Shown here in pieces: positions 12,501-25,100 of a stretch of DNA of 64,000 nucleotides. Where the stretch lies: contig JANVCC010000018.1 in the NCBI GenBank assembly GCA_025345505.1, forward strand, positions 34,470,959 through 34,534,958, given 5' to 3'. Each line of letters starts with the position of its first letter. Position 1 is the first letter of the stretch. The position numbers and the translations under genes were made by a program. The notes under the pieces are model-generated. The model was not told where the DNA came from. It was given only the letters and a program-made list of their open reading frames with translations, and ran no database searches. The stretch is from Todiramphus chloris collaris (lineage: Eukaryota > Chordata > Aves > Coraciiformes > Alcedinidae).

Positions 12501-15500
12501 TCACTTGCTAGTCCCCTCTCCAGTTTGGAAAACAGGACCCATGTGCTTTCCCCACCCCTTCATTCTCCTTGGCCTTTGCCCATGGAGCCTGTGATGCTGT
12601 CAGGGCAGCGCTCCTCTGGTCTCGAACGATGCCAGTGGGTTGGCTGCAGCCATCTGCGCTGCTTTTGTGGAATTTAATTAACTCCATTTCAGCCTCCTGG
12701 CTGTGGGGAAGGGCTCTGCCAGTCATGTGGCATCATCACCAGAAAGATGGGATACGCCTGGGACAGGGCAGGGGCCAGCACAACATGCCTGGGCCACCCA
12801 CGTTGCACACAGGGACACCTTTGGCTTTGAGCTGGGAATCAGTGTCAGCCAAAGACTCTTCCTTGCTGGTTCCTAAAGGTCACCTCAAAGCTGTGCCTGA
12901 GTACAGTCTTGTGCCCCTGCAATGTGAATGTGGCCTCCATTTGTGGGCTTGAACCCATGCTTGAAATGCAGCACACATACAGTGATTATCCTCAAATTTA
13001 CATCTGCATTCCAAGACTGGGATTTTTACCCCCTCTCTGTTCTGTGGCACATCTAAAAACCTCCAAAGTACTATAAAGATAAAAACTATTCTGAGTTTAT
13101 TTGGTGCATGCATGTTAAGAAAGTTGCCTGTATTCGTGTAATCAGCTGCTTCTTATTCTCCACAAGCTTACTTGCTGTTTGTCCTTGCATACACAACTGT
13201 TATTGCTGACCCACCTCCCCTGCATCCTGCAAGAAATGAATCTTCTGAAGTGCCTTCTCAGAGTGGAACTGTACAGACATGGAAAACCAGCTGGAAACTG
13301 GCCAAAATGAGTGTGGTGGTAGGTTGCTTTTCCAAGGGCTTGGCAGAAGGCCCCCCAGAAAAGGGCTGGCAGGAATGTAATGCTCTATCACTGCTCCCTG
13401 AGTGCACTTTGCATCTCAAATGCTCGTTAATTTCAGTTTGGTTGGAACTGCAGATGTGGAAATGAGACTTGTGGGGGCTTTCATCCCTCATTCCTCTGCA
13501 TTAATGTAGATTACTAAAGGTTGATCATATTAGCAGAAATAAGAAAAAATCCTTTCCCTAAATTAAAAAGAAAAAAAAAAAAAAATTCTTCTCAGGAGTT
13601 TGGTTTCACCAAGAAGTGCAAGCCTACTGGGGCTGACATCACTGAGCCTGATTTACATGCAATATCTTGGGCTTAAAAAAGCAGGTGGGGTAGAAGGCTG
13701 GGCACCACCTGAAAATGGCCTAGACTCCTGCTCCTCAGTCAGAGCTACTGGCTTCAGCAACGGTGGGTTCTGTAAAGACATGAGCAGAAAATTAACTCTG
13801 GCACTTCTTACACAATGTAGCTGTAAGTTTATGGAATGATGAATGATTTAACACAGAACATGAAAGATGTTCTTACCTCCAGGTTCAGTTATTGCAAGTC
13901 AGATGACTGAGCTACATCAGATGATGAATTCCACAGGAAAATGTTTGTTTTTTCAAAGGTCCTTAGTATTTAGGAATTCATGGAGGGAATCAAAGCAGCC
14001 ACAGATACTAACTAGTCATGCTTCAAGTAAAGGGCAGCATATTGTGACTTCAACAAAAGAGCAGCAACTGAGAAGAATGGACTCTTATACAGCTTTGGAA
14101 TTATCGAGGTGTATTTAGATTTAAGTGGCAGGAAGGAAGGTTTACCCCACTCTCTGTGTTTTGTTTGTTTGTTTGTTTTTTCCTGTTGGTTATAAAGAGA
14201 TGGTACAGAAGTCATTCTGAAATCAAGAATAACCGTACCTATCTGCTTTCCTCAGCACGCCACAAATTTGTGAACGCAAGAATCAAAGCCTTTCTCAAAA
14301 TTGTTCCAGCTCTGTCTCTTCCCAAGAGCCTGCTTTAACACCCGTGCTTTGTAGTAGCTTCGGAGTGATTTGAGTGAAAAGAAAGCAAGCTTTATCTTGG
14401 GATGTTATCTCTAAAATCTGACTGTGGGGAAAGTTGTGAAATGGTCTGACTGCAAGCCTTTGGCCACAGTCAAGACTGTGGAAAGAACAGAGTCCTTCAT
14501 GAAACTGCTTTTGTTATTGTCAGACTTTGGAGTGATTTGCAAAGCCTCTGATGCCATTTTTGCAAGGGATAGAGTGAGCTTGGCTAGGAGCTGCTCAACC
14601 TGTTGTGCACGTGGAGGTGGAGTCATAATAGTATGCGCAGCCCATGACCACAGGCATTAATGCACAACTGAGAGAGTGGACCCTGGAGGTTCCTTCTGTG
14701 ACCAAACTGATACCTTAAAAATACATACAGTGGCTTCTAGGGTGTACGTGGAGAATCAGGCTCCAAAGAGCATTACCTCACATGCTTTCAAGCTGTTTCT
14801 AGCCAAGATATTTATAGGCCATCAGCCACCACACTGAGTGCCATTACTCAACAAGTGGAACAATGCTGTACTAACATCACATTACTTTTGGCATTTTGTA
14901 TGTTTCAGAGCCTTTACCTACTTTCTCTTGGGGCCTGCAGTGTAGTATCAGCTGATGATACTCTGTAGGTCTATTGAAGCTGGAACATTCTGTTTTCTCT
15001 ACTATTTACCTTTTTCTTTTGCTGCTCCCTAGCGTGACAGTCACATTTCCACCAGGGAAGATTGCTCAGGACTGTCAGAGCTTTTAATGACACTCTAAAG
15101 CTAATTTTCAACATATTTTGATACTTAGAATTTTTAAGAACTGCTAAAGACCCCTTTAGAAATGTCAGGTATATGGGTTGTTGCGGAGTCTATGTGAATT
15201 ACTAATTCTTAGCAACCTTTCACAGAACCCAGAGAAATAACTTATGGGTACCAACAACCCACAGAACTTCTAAAATGCCTTAGACTGCTCCTTTCAGGTA
15301 AAAGGTGAAGCCATCTTAAGCACTTTTTCCATCCTGAACACAACATTCCATTTCTCCGGGATTTTTCTCCTATGCTTGTTGCGTCATCTTGCTATACAAA
15401 TAGTCTTTTATCATGATGGCAATCTTATTTGTCCAAGGTTGCACTTTTATACTTCTGTTTTCACATGTTTGCAAGCCTTGGGTTTGTGTATTCTTTGTTA

Positions 15501-18500
15501 CCTTAGCAGCAGTAGAGTTCTGTTTAATCTTCCGTGAAGATCTGGCATAACGATGAATCATTCTCGCCATGAAATCTTTAGAAACTACCCCCTGCCCCCC
15601 ATAAATTCACGTTTTCAACTCCAGCCTCAAAATGCAGTGTTTCTGTACCTCCTGTAAACATGGGAAACTGCTTACAAATCATTTTAAGGATGTTTTTGAT
15701 TTATAACATTTCTCCTACTTAACTAAATGTACCCTTTGGTCTTCAAGCCTCTAGAACTGTACAGTAGAAATGGATTTAAAGGTATGGCCTGAGGTTATTT
15801 ACCAGGAGGCACTGGAGGGTGATGGCCAGTCTTAACTTGTACACCACATGAAAGTGCAAAATGTCACGTGGCAACATCCGATATGTTCTACCTTCCACAG
15901 AGTAATAGGTTTCTGCTTAGGAGCCATGTAATGTAATAGGCTGCTCTACAAGCTTTGAAATCTTCAGCTTCTCAGTGTAATATTTCTTTTTCTTAACTTT
16001 CTGGACTACTTCCATGACAGAACTATTTTCTTTGTGTATATGGAAACACTGGCAAAATAGAGTAATGAAAAGCTGTCTGGATTCTCAATGCCCATCAAAG
16101 TAAATACTGACATGTTACAGGTGCAAGATTTTTAGCCAAAATATTATAAATTCACTTATAAAAATTGAGCATTACAAGAAAATTAATTGAAATGCAGGTC
16201 GAGATAGCTCAAAATCTGTTTCAAAGCATGTTGGAAAGGAGACTTTAATTAAGTTGTTGCATTCATTGTCAAAGTAGTTAAACGTAGGCAGGAAGCCCCC
16301 TCCTCTGTCTTTAATGGTGTCTCTAAACATGTGGAATAAGGATGCCTAAGTGTTGTCTAGAAGCTCTGACAAACGCGATGGCTGGAAGATCTCCATGAGC
16401 TCTGGCACTTTAGATCAGTTTGGGTTTATCAGCTCTGGCCATGGGTTTGGCTGCTCAGACTCTCTTTTGAAGTTCAAGCTGTGGGAACCTACTGACCTAA
16501 GGGTTACAGGAACAAAAGGGAGACTCTAAAAACAATGAAAAGAAAAAACTATATTGGCTCAGCTGTCTGGGGATCAGTTTGGGACATTCAAAATGGAATG
16601 GTGGGTTTGGTTCTTCTAATGGGTGCTGGTTTTACCTAGTTTTACCTTTCCCACAACCTCTTTTTTTCCCATAGTTGTTGAGAATTGTTGTTGAGTAACA
16701 CTTTCGAGTGAACTGAAATGAATGTTTTCCAGATGGGAAAGGAGACTAGTTTTATGGCTTTTGGAGCTGACAAAGTGGAGGACTCTCAGAAGGAGAGGAA
16801 GCAACCTTAAAAATATCTTAATTACAGTTTTTACATTACCATTAGAACTTCTTAATTTCCTTATTTCCATCTCATGATTTTTCCAGTTATTGCTATTTCC
16901 ACATGGCTTCTCTAGGTTATTTATTGTGTGTTGGGGCTGTCTCTGAGAGGTGGGAGCACCTCTTCTTGTCTTTAGTGAGAGTTAAAGATGTTCAGCACCC
17001 TTCAGAATCAAACTTCGCTATCTTTTCTTCTGTTTTGCTGTATATAAGAAATATCTTAGAAGACAGGAGTTATTAATATTATAATTTAATGCTATGTGTT
17101 AATGCTGTGAGCAAATCAAATGCAACTGACTGCAGTGAGTTGCCGTGATTCTGTTTGTTTCATATAATAACAGTATGGCCAAACTAGAAAGTTGAAAACA
17201 GTATTTTCTAGTAAAGAGTAAATAGGGAAGTAAGTGGGAAGTAAATATTTCCATCTTTTAAAGAAAACTTAGAGAAACACAGGAAAATATGTTGTCAGAA
17301 ATAATCCTGCAGTGTGGAGGAAATTCACTGAGTAAGGTAATGGGGATTTTCCAGCAAATTCCTGTAATTATTCACCTATCACAGAATTTTAACAAGTTGC
17401 TTGGAGTTACCTTACCAACGAACATAACAAAAAATTTGCTTCCTTTGCTCCTTTTGCTGGTCTTTCAGCAACAATTAACCAGTAAGCAACTGTTAATCAC
17501 TGTTTGGTGGTTCCCATGGAAAGAGTTGTGCTCAAATGAAGACAGGAGCACTGAAGCCAGAAAATCTTAACCTTTGTACCTCAGTTTACTCTGATGAAGT
17601 TTACTCTTTTCAACAAGCACTCTCCTGAAAGCAAAGTAATGCAGTTACAAATCTTTGCAAGATTGGTACTGAATTGTCAGTACAGGATTGAACTTTATGT
17701 GGCTGATAACTGAGCTCTGCTCCAGAGGACAGTGAAGTCATCGGAAAGCCTCCCACAAGATATAAATCAAGCTCAAAATAAGCCCTGAGCATCCTGATTA
17801 TTTTTTACTGCTCTTGATAGATACCTTCCAGGAGACCTGCAGGGTTTCAAAAGAAATGATCAATATTAAAATGTGAGGAAAGATTTAAGGACACATTTGT
17901 CAGCAAGTCGAGGTTCATGCTTAGTCTGGGCAGAGGAAGTTCACTGAGGGCGGTGGTGATGCAGAGGTGTGAAATGGTGGGAAGAAAGAGTTTAGTCAGG
18001 GGGAATGAGTAACCATCTGTCTGTGCGTAGGGAAGTGAGAGGATGAGGGTTACGACTAGATTAGCATGTCCAAGGCTGCCAGCTATGTGGTTCTGACTCT
18101 TTAAATGAAGACAGGCCATGTCCTTGCAGACCCGAAAGCTGATGAGGACCACAGGGATTCCCCTCAGTCACTTTCAGATGAGCTGACTGACACAAAGGGT
18201 TATTTGGGCTTATCTGCTTATCCTGTTGATTAATAACATCTGTTCCACAGCTGCCAATATTGAGAACTGTACATCTACACCAGGGAGTGAAAATGGGCTG
18301 GGCTGTTGGGCTTGAGATGTGCGGTGCTGGAGAGCCCTCTCAGCCCACAGCCCACCTCCCTCACGCTGTTCCCCCCTCCCTGGCCTGAAGGGAAGGTGCC
18401 TGTGTGGGGTCTGTCCAGAGCAGTGCCACTTTCCACCCCTCCGCTGCTGTAAATGGTGGCAGAGTGGGGATGGTGGCTCCCTGTGGGGCAGGAGCGGCGA

Positions 18501-18640
18501 GAGCGGCCAGACAGGCGGAGCTGTCAGGGAGGAGCAACCCTGATGGCGGAGGGAAAGAATTTCAGTGTGTTTGTTTTGTGTCATGCTCTGGGGCCACCTT
18601 GACCTTCGGGCAGCGCACCTGGAGAGTGGCACAAACCCCC
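6521..18640. other. intergenic region upstream of SH3BGRL2, no gene recognised
   Basis: About 12 kb of mostly AT-rich DNA. It contains simple tracts such as T/TTTG at 9062-9118, A15 at 13571-13585 and TTTG at 14159-14180. No CR1 or LTR terminus is clear. ORFs of 60-127 codons (for example 12569-12952 on +, 8243-8521 on -) show no known domain and no compatible splice signals, so I do not call them genes. The last few hundred bases grade into the GC-rich promoter flank. Confidence 0.5.
9062..9118. repeat. T-rich (TTTG)n low-complexity tract
   Basis: Repeated TTTG and TTG units followed by a T run. Nothing suggests function. Confidence 0.85.
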
Positions 18641-18957
18641 TCTCCGCGTCTCAAACTCCAGCGGTGCCACTTGGCAGCCTCGGGCGTTGTGGGCACGGCA
18701 GCTTGGAGCGCGAAGGCTGCGGGCTTGGCGCGGTCTCGCTGGTGAGGCACGACCCACGCCCGCCGAGAACTACAGCGCCCGTCGGCCCCTGCGCGCCGCC
18801 CCCACCTTTCCCGCCTCTCGCCGTTCTCGCCTGCCTCCTGTCAGCGAGGAGCCGGACCCGGCTCGCCCGACAGGGGCTGCAGCCGCGGGGAGCCGGGGTG
18901 CTGCGGGTGGTGGCGGCTCCCGGGGGGCGGTGGCAGCCTGTGGGGCGGGGCGGCCTC

Positions 18958-18998
18958 GTCCCCGTCCCCGTCCCCGTCCCCGTCCCCGTCCCCGTCCC
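18958..18998 (+). repeat. (GTCCCC)n hexanucleotide repeat, 6.8 copies
   Basis: Six perfect GTCCCC units run from 18958 to 18993, followed by a partial GTCCC. The minus strand reads GGGGAC repeats and can form G-quadruplexes. The tract is about 80-120 bp upstream of the SH3BGRL2 start codon, in the promoter or the 5' UTR. Confidence 0.95.
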
Positions 18999-19068
18999 GT
19001 GCGAGGGAGCGGCGTCTCCGCAGGCTCACTGCCCCGTCCCGTCCGGTGCCGTCGCCGCGGCGCGGCTC

Positions 19069-19077
19069 ATGAGGTGA
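19069..19077 (+). promoter_or_regulatory. SH3BGRL2: two-codon upstream ORF (ATG AGG TGA) before SH3BGRL2
   Basis: ATG-AGG-TGA ends 2 bases before the main ATG at 19080. The uATG context is weak (C at -3, A at +4), while the main ATG context is strong. It is the last upstream ATG and I see no other between 18950 and 19080. It could modestly reduce or reset initiation if the transcript includes it, which the TSS position makes likely. Confidence 0.6.
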
Positions 19078-19079
19078 AG

Positions 19080-19124
19080 ATGGTGATCCGCGTCTTCGTC
19101 GCCTCCTCCTCGGGCTCGGTGGCG
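19080..19124 (+). CDS. SH3BGRL2: SH3BGRL2 coding exon 1
   Basis: This part encodes residues 1-15 ([15 protein letters not shown]). The start codon has a strong context, with A at -3 and G at +4, and sits inside a CpG island. The exon ends at a perfect GTGAGT donor (19125-19130), phase 0. The 5' UTR lies immediately upstream; its start cannot be fixed from sequence. A longer frame would have to begin upstream, but the only near ATG (19069) opens a two-codon ORF in another frame, so 19080 is the supported start. Confidence 0.95.
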
Positions 19125-22100
19125 GTGAGTGCGGGGGAAGCGGCGGGAAGAAGGGAAGAGGAGCAGGGCGCGGGGCCGCCGCGGGCAAGGCGCAGCCGCC
19201 GGGGCCGGGGCCGGGTGAAGCTGCCCGGCGATTGCCAGCCGCCGGTCCCGCGGGTGCCGAGCCTGCTTTCGGCACCGGGACCTCTCCCCGCACGGCGGCA
19301 CGGACCCGAGAGTCAGAAACGTGGGTCTGAATTTGCCGGCATTGCGTGTGCCGGGGGGGGGGGGGGGGGGGAATGATAACTTCTTCCTCCCGCCCGCACC
19401 CCGAAAGGTCGCCAAAGCTTGAATTGTTTGTAAAGTATCTTTGGCAAACCAAGCCCCTCTTAAACCTCTTCGTCGGGGACAAATATTGGGTGTATTTAAA
19501 AGGTCTCAAGAGGTTGTGGAGTCTCCTTCCCTGGAGACTTCCGAAACCTGTCTGGATGCGTTCCTGTGCAGCCTGCCCTGGGTGAACGTGCTGTACCATG
19601 GGGGCCGGGCACGATGATCCATCTCCAGAGGTCCCTTCCAGCCCCTGCCGTTCTGTGTGATGCTGTGATTAAACTTGCCCACTTGGGAATAGGGTTCAGT
19701 GCCTTGGCGAAAGGGGTGCCGCCCTGAGGCATGCTGCACCCTGTCAGGTGCCATCCCTTTTGGTGCCTGTGACCAGCTACTGCCTATTTAAAAATAGATA
19801 AAAGGAGAGTCTAGAGGCGTACTTCAGGCCACTGACACCTCTTTGCATCAAGGCGTGCTCTGGAAAAGGCACAACTCCTTTCAGACTCAGTTTTGAAAGG
19901 CATCACTGCATCCTCTGCTTAATTGAAGCTCTTATAGCTTTTTCTTGTTCGATTAATTATGCATGTGACCTATGAATTTCCACATTTTCATGTAAGGTGA
20001 CAGCTCTGATTTCTATTACGGCAATCTGAGTGTTAGCGTTCTGCTGAATTTGTTCTTTAATGAGAACATCAGAGGATTTAGATAGAACTGCTATTCTTTA
20101 TGCTTCAGCAGTGAAGGCAGTGGCATTTTTGTATTGTGGAAGGATGTAGCAGTGTTATTTTCCCATCTGAAGGTTTATGGTGTGCTCACTTCCTTCAGCC
20201 TTTTACTGTATGATACTTGTTTTCAGTTCAGTGGCATGGTGACAGGTATGTGTTCTGATATGTTTTGGCATGAAGTGTTCAAAATGCTTAGTGGCTGCAT
20301 TACAGCTAATAAAAACTAATTATCCATTTCAGTGGCCAACTGAGTAAACACAGAGCATCTTCGGAACTCTATAATCCATATTCATCAAGCATCCATAATA
20401 GAAACATCTCCTTCCCTGTGTGGGCAGTTGGTTCATACTGTGGTGGCTTAGTATAGCAATAGGTTTAGTTTCTGTTTTGTGCTTCATACCTTGAACAATA
20501 ATACATAGTTTTATGTTTAGTTTTTGTTGAAGGGGGCAAAAAGGGGCCACGTAATTAGCTGACCTGAATCTCCTGTTCTGACCAGTCTGCAAATAGGTTA
20601 TGTATGTGAGTTTTTGATTCTGTCCTCTCTTTCCCCTGTCTCTGCCTGCAAGGTTCATATCCCATTAGCAGAAGCAACATAACCCTCTTCACTATCTAAT
20701 AACCCAGCAAATCGAACCTGAGGTTGACAAGCAATGTAATTTGCACATCAGTTCACTTGCTGCCTTTTTTCTGAGTTGGACAACAAGAAGATGACATATA
20801 ATATAGATAACAGTTTGTATACTGGTGATCAACTTTCTTCATTGAGATAGGAGTGAGACTGAGTGCAGCCTACCAGAGAAGAACAGATAATTTGGTGATT
20901 CAGAGTACTGTTACACAGTACCAGAGCTGTGACATATCTTTCTTGCCAGATTTTCTTCATCTGTGTTTATCAGAGTGTTTAGGAACCTACATTATGGGCT
21001 AGGTTCCTGCTGTGTTCAATGTTCCATCACTGAGGCTTGCTTCTGTGGGCTTTGCAGAGGTTGTCCATAGATCATGGCTAAAGGGATTGAGGAAAATGAC
21101 AAAGAAAAGAATTATCGACTAGTTGTGTGGGGATCCACATCTGGAGAAAAGGGCAGTTACAGTATTGCATGACTCTAAACAGGGAAGTTTTGGACTTATT
21201 TTCATCCTCCCAGAACTAAACATTAGTGAAAGGAAACATAAAATGTTTGAGTCATGTAATTCCTTGTTGTCTCCTCCAGCCTTCAGCAAAACTACATCAG
21301 CTACTTCTTGGGATCCTGTGCAATTCATGAGACAGGATGATTTCCCTGTCAAGAGAAATGAGTGCTCCTTTAGAGATCCTACTCTTATCTCCTGCTAAAA
21401 CCAGTGTCAATCCATGGTTTAGGTCAGTTTGAGTCAAATTATAGGCTTGGGGCTTGTGAGAGTGAATGTGGCTGATCTCACCTGCTCTAATTGACCCAAA
21501 CCGTCTATATATAATATTTGCTGATACACTAAAAGCAATGTCACAGTGACACAGTGTATTGTCATAATCTCACTAGAGGTACTTTTTAAAATTGTTCTTT
21601 TTTTTAAAATGAAAAGTCCCTCTAGGCTCTAGAGTTAGCTGTTGGTTTTGTTTGTTACCTCACCAGCAGGGTGCTGTTAAAGCAGGGACACGGCTCAGTC
21701 CTCTTTTCTTTTTGTGCCTGGAATAAGACTGGTTTGAGTTTGCAGGGAGGGAGGAGTGAAGACAGTGACTTGTTAAATAAAAATAAAATTCATCAGTTTC
21801 CTTATGTTAACTGGTGAAAGAGATTGTGTTATCTATAGCAAATATAATGACCTATACGTTGTGTATGGCTCCTTTTGAAATTTCCAGAATATCCAGGTCA
21901 AATGATAGGCTTTTTGGCTGAAACATTCCTAAGATATACACTGGTTCTGGAGTCAGCAGAGGCTTCAGTTTGTGTAAATACAACTTTTCCTGGGAATTTT
22001 GAAATGTTCATTCATCCTCATACTTGCTGTAATTTATTTTGTGCTAAAGAAGATGAAAATACTTAACAGTCATACATAATTCTAAGAGCTGAGTGCATAA

Positions 22101-25100
22101 AATGTTTTGGGGGCCATTGTGGGGAATGAGAACAGGAAGTAATTGGAGTGGATGAGAAGCTGAGAACGATGTGAACGGTCCCTCCATTTGGTCTTGGACT
22201 TCTCCCTGCAGCATCTTCTTCACATCCAAAGGTTCTTACACCTCTGAGAGATTAATGGTACTAACTTTTTTGTTTGTTTGTTTGTTGGGTTTAGTTTTGG
22301 TCTGCATTTTTTTAAATAAAACTTTTGAATATGTCTCATCAGCTTAAAAGAGCGCACAGAACCCAAAGCCAAGTTGTTGCTTGTTGTCATTTTCGGTGTT
22401 TACGGAAGGTGGGCTGTGGGTGTACCCTGTAGGGATACTGTAGGCAAGTTCCTAAGACCTTGTGGGAAGGGAGAAGAGGGGTGTTGTGTGTGTATGTGTA
22501 CATTTCTAAATAACCTGGTGTTGTTTTAAACGGGCTTTAAGGCAGATCCGATTGAATCACAATGGGAAGGCTCTGAATAGGCAGGCAGGCATGTTTCGGT
22601 AAGCCTTACGGGCTCCTGCTTTTTCTGACCTGAATTTCGACTTGTTGGTAAGCTATGTCTCAAATTCCAGGCACTTCTGTGTAGGACTGAGGAGGCAGGC
22701 TTTGCTACTCCTGCCTGATAAGGACATTCAGTGTTCTTTTGTGCTTAGGAGAAAGGCTATTTTAAAATTAGCATTTACTTTTCTCACTCAGCAGTGCTTC
22801 ACTGTTTTCAGGAAATAGTTTATGCCCTGTTTTTTCAGCGAATCATTCCAAGGTGATCTGTTTCACATTTTCCAGTTTAGCAATAAAAATTTGCTACCTT
22901 GCTATGTATTGACTCAGTTAAATGGTTTTCAGGGTTTTAATGCAGCTCTGCCTTTGACAGCAAGCTGGTAGTATGAGCTAAATAACTCTATGCCTGCAAT
23001 TCCTACAGTTACCTAGAAATGCCAAACCAGAGGAGACTTCAGTCCTCTTGCAGGCGGAGGGCTGAAGATCAGGTAAGTGGAATGTCATTAAAGAGCTTTA
23101 TATATAATGGAGAAACTTCAAACAGCTGTCTCAGTTGTACTTTCTCCACTGTGGTAATGATTTATAGCCTTGGAGCTTCATCTGTTAAGCTGAACAGATA
23201 TTACAGAAGAGTTCCTGAAATAATGGAACAGAAAGTAGAATCTTCTCTGACCAGTGAGATATGTGAAATATTTTTGCAGTGAAATTTTGATGTGTTCATG
23301 AGACAGGAAAAAACACATAACTGAAATTAATTCCATTTAGTGTACAAGGGCAAGTGCTGCTTGGCCACATTCTCCATGAGAATGTATTGAGAAGAATGGA
23401 GGGTTTGGAGGCAACAGTACCATCCTGAACTGAATAGACTTTTTAAAATGACCAAAACATGGACTCTGATTCTTGCTACTGCAAAGAATTAGGGACTTTT
23501 TACTAGGAAGCTTGATAAGATAGGTGTGGTTATAGTTAAATTGTTTCTGTAGCAAATATTGGTTTTATGAGACCAAAGCTCTGCTTTTGTTTAAGCAAAG
23601 TTTATGATTATGGAGTTCAACCAAGTTGGATTTTTTCTTTCCTAGAATCTTAAATCCCAGTATAAAACATCAGAATGTCAGAATAATAGCAGTCACGTTT
23701 GTTTGGTTCATGTGTTGTTGGATAATGTAATGAAGACAAATACAACGCTAACATTCTTAAGGCTAGCTAAGTTTGTCTCCTAGCGATAATGATGAATTTC
23801 AACTCCACCCTTCTTTGCACAAAGTCATTGCAACTCAGCATTTCTCATATCACTTCTCAAGAAGAATGTGCTTCCTGTTGAGAGGTGTGGAATAAATTAA
23901 TTTATGTCTCTTCTAGAACATCCAGCGTATAACAGGCTTTTTTTTATTTGCCTCTCTGCACCCCAAAAGCACAATAGCAAAACTGAAAGTGATTTGGTTG
24001 AGTGACACAAGTGCTTTTTGTGAAAACTGTGTTAACTGTGGTGGTCATTTGGAGGGATTTACAGTTTGTTGCATGTGATTCATAGAAATTCAACTGTCTA
24101 TGACATAAAATATTGCGCTTTGCAAATGATAAACACTATAATGATTTTCAAATAATAGAAGATTGTAAAATCAGATCATAGCATCAGGTAAGTTAGCCTT
24201 CCAGAAATGTTACAGCAATCTTTACAATTCAAAGTGCTCCTGCAGTATTTACATGGGTCACAGAAGTATGTTAAATGCTCAGCCACAGTATTGTCTAACA
24301 TCTGTCAGCACTCTGATGATCAGCCTGTTGGATTGGATCCTCAAAGCCTGATACATGAGTCTCTCATGAGCATCGTACTGTGTCACTTCACTTGATCAAG
24401 ATGGAGGTGCTTTTGGTTGTGCACCTACAGCGTAGTGCTGTAGCAACAGCAGTGATACTGGGAAAAAGTTTGATCCTTGGTCAGTCACAGGACACATCAC
24501 GTGTATCTGTGTCTTGTGCCTTAGCAATTTTATGATGCCTGTAGGAGAGATCTGGGGACTTCCTGGGTCTGGTCCCTTTGACTGACAGAAATAGTTCTCT
24601 CATCCTTCCTCAAGTTTCTTATTGTCAGGTCAGGTGTCTTATATTCATCTTTGCTGGCATCTGTTAGTCCTGTTTTGCAGAGTTCACGTGGCAGAGGGAG
24701 CCGGACAGCCTTGCTTGCAACTGTGAATGCTGCGAGGCAGGGAGGTCAGCACTGAAGGCTTTAACTATTTTCCACCCTAAGGACCCTCTGCAGATCTAGC
24801 TCTCAAGTCTATATTCCAAAGAAGTCTAAATTCTAGTTATGTCCTCCTGCCTTGTGATGGAGAGAACAAAGAGCTTCTGAACAAGGGGTTCAGATAGCTT
24901 AAGGAACGTGTTCAGGAAGGAGCTGGGTTAGGACCCTAATCACAAGGATACAGGTGAGGTTTAGACTGTTTGTGTGTGGTATTCAGTACCTGACTGTTAC
25001 ACCAATCTCGTGTGCTCTAGTACTTTACAAATCTTTACATTTCTTCTTGGCAGACAGGTTATGCCAGAAATAATGCTACCTTGAAAGAAAATGCTTTACA

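Larger units (their letters stand above)
18690..19345 (+). promoter_or_regulatory. SH3BGRL2: SH3BGRL2 CpG-island promoter and 5' UTR
   Basis: CpG density rises sharply from about 18.69 kb and falls after about 19.34 kb, bracketing coding exon 1. There is no TATA box. GC boxes are visible at 18921-18930 and 18942-18953. A ZNF143-like motif (AACTACAGCGCCC) lies at 18768-18780. A (GTCCCC)n repeat occupies 18958-18998. The transcription start is probably in the 18.9-19.05 kb interval, but no initiator is decisive. GC-rich but less CpG-dense sequence extends upstream to about 18.3 kb. Confidence 0.8.

Noticed and set aside
12569..12952. 127-codon + ORF in the intergenic region
   Set aside because: It has no recognisable motif, and overlapping ORFs on the other strand suggest composition rather than coding.
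18210..18632. 140-codon minus-strand ORF upstream of SH3BGRL2
   Set aside because: It is Ser/Pro/Arg-rich sequence from the GC-rich promoter flank with no domain. A divergent transcript is possible but not supported by splice signals.
18841..19599. 252-codon minus-strand ORF across the SH3BGRL2 promoter and exon 1, and a 229-codon + ORF at 18687-19376
   Set aside because: Both are low-complexity readings of CpG-island sequence, full of Pro, Arg, Gly and Asp-Gly repeats from the hexamer. The + ORF is in another frame from the real exon 1.
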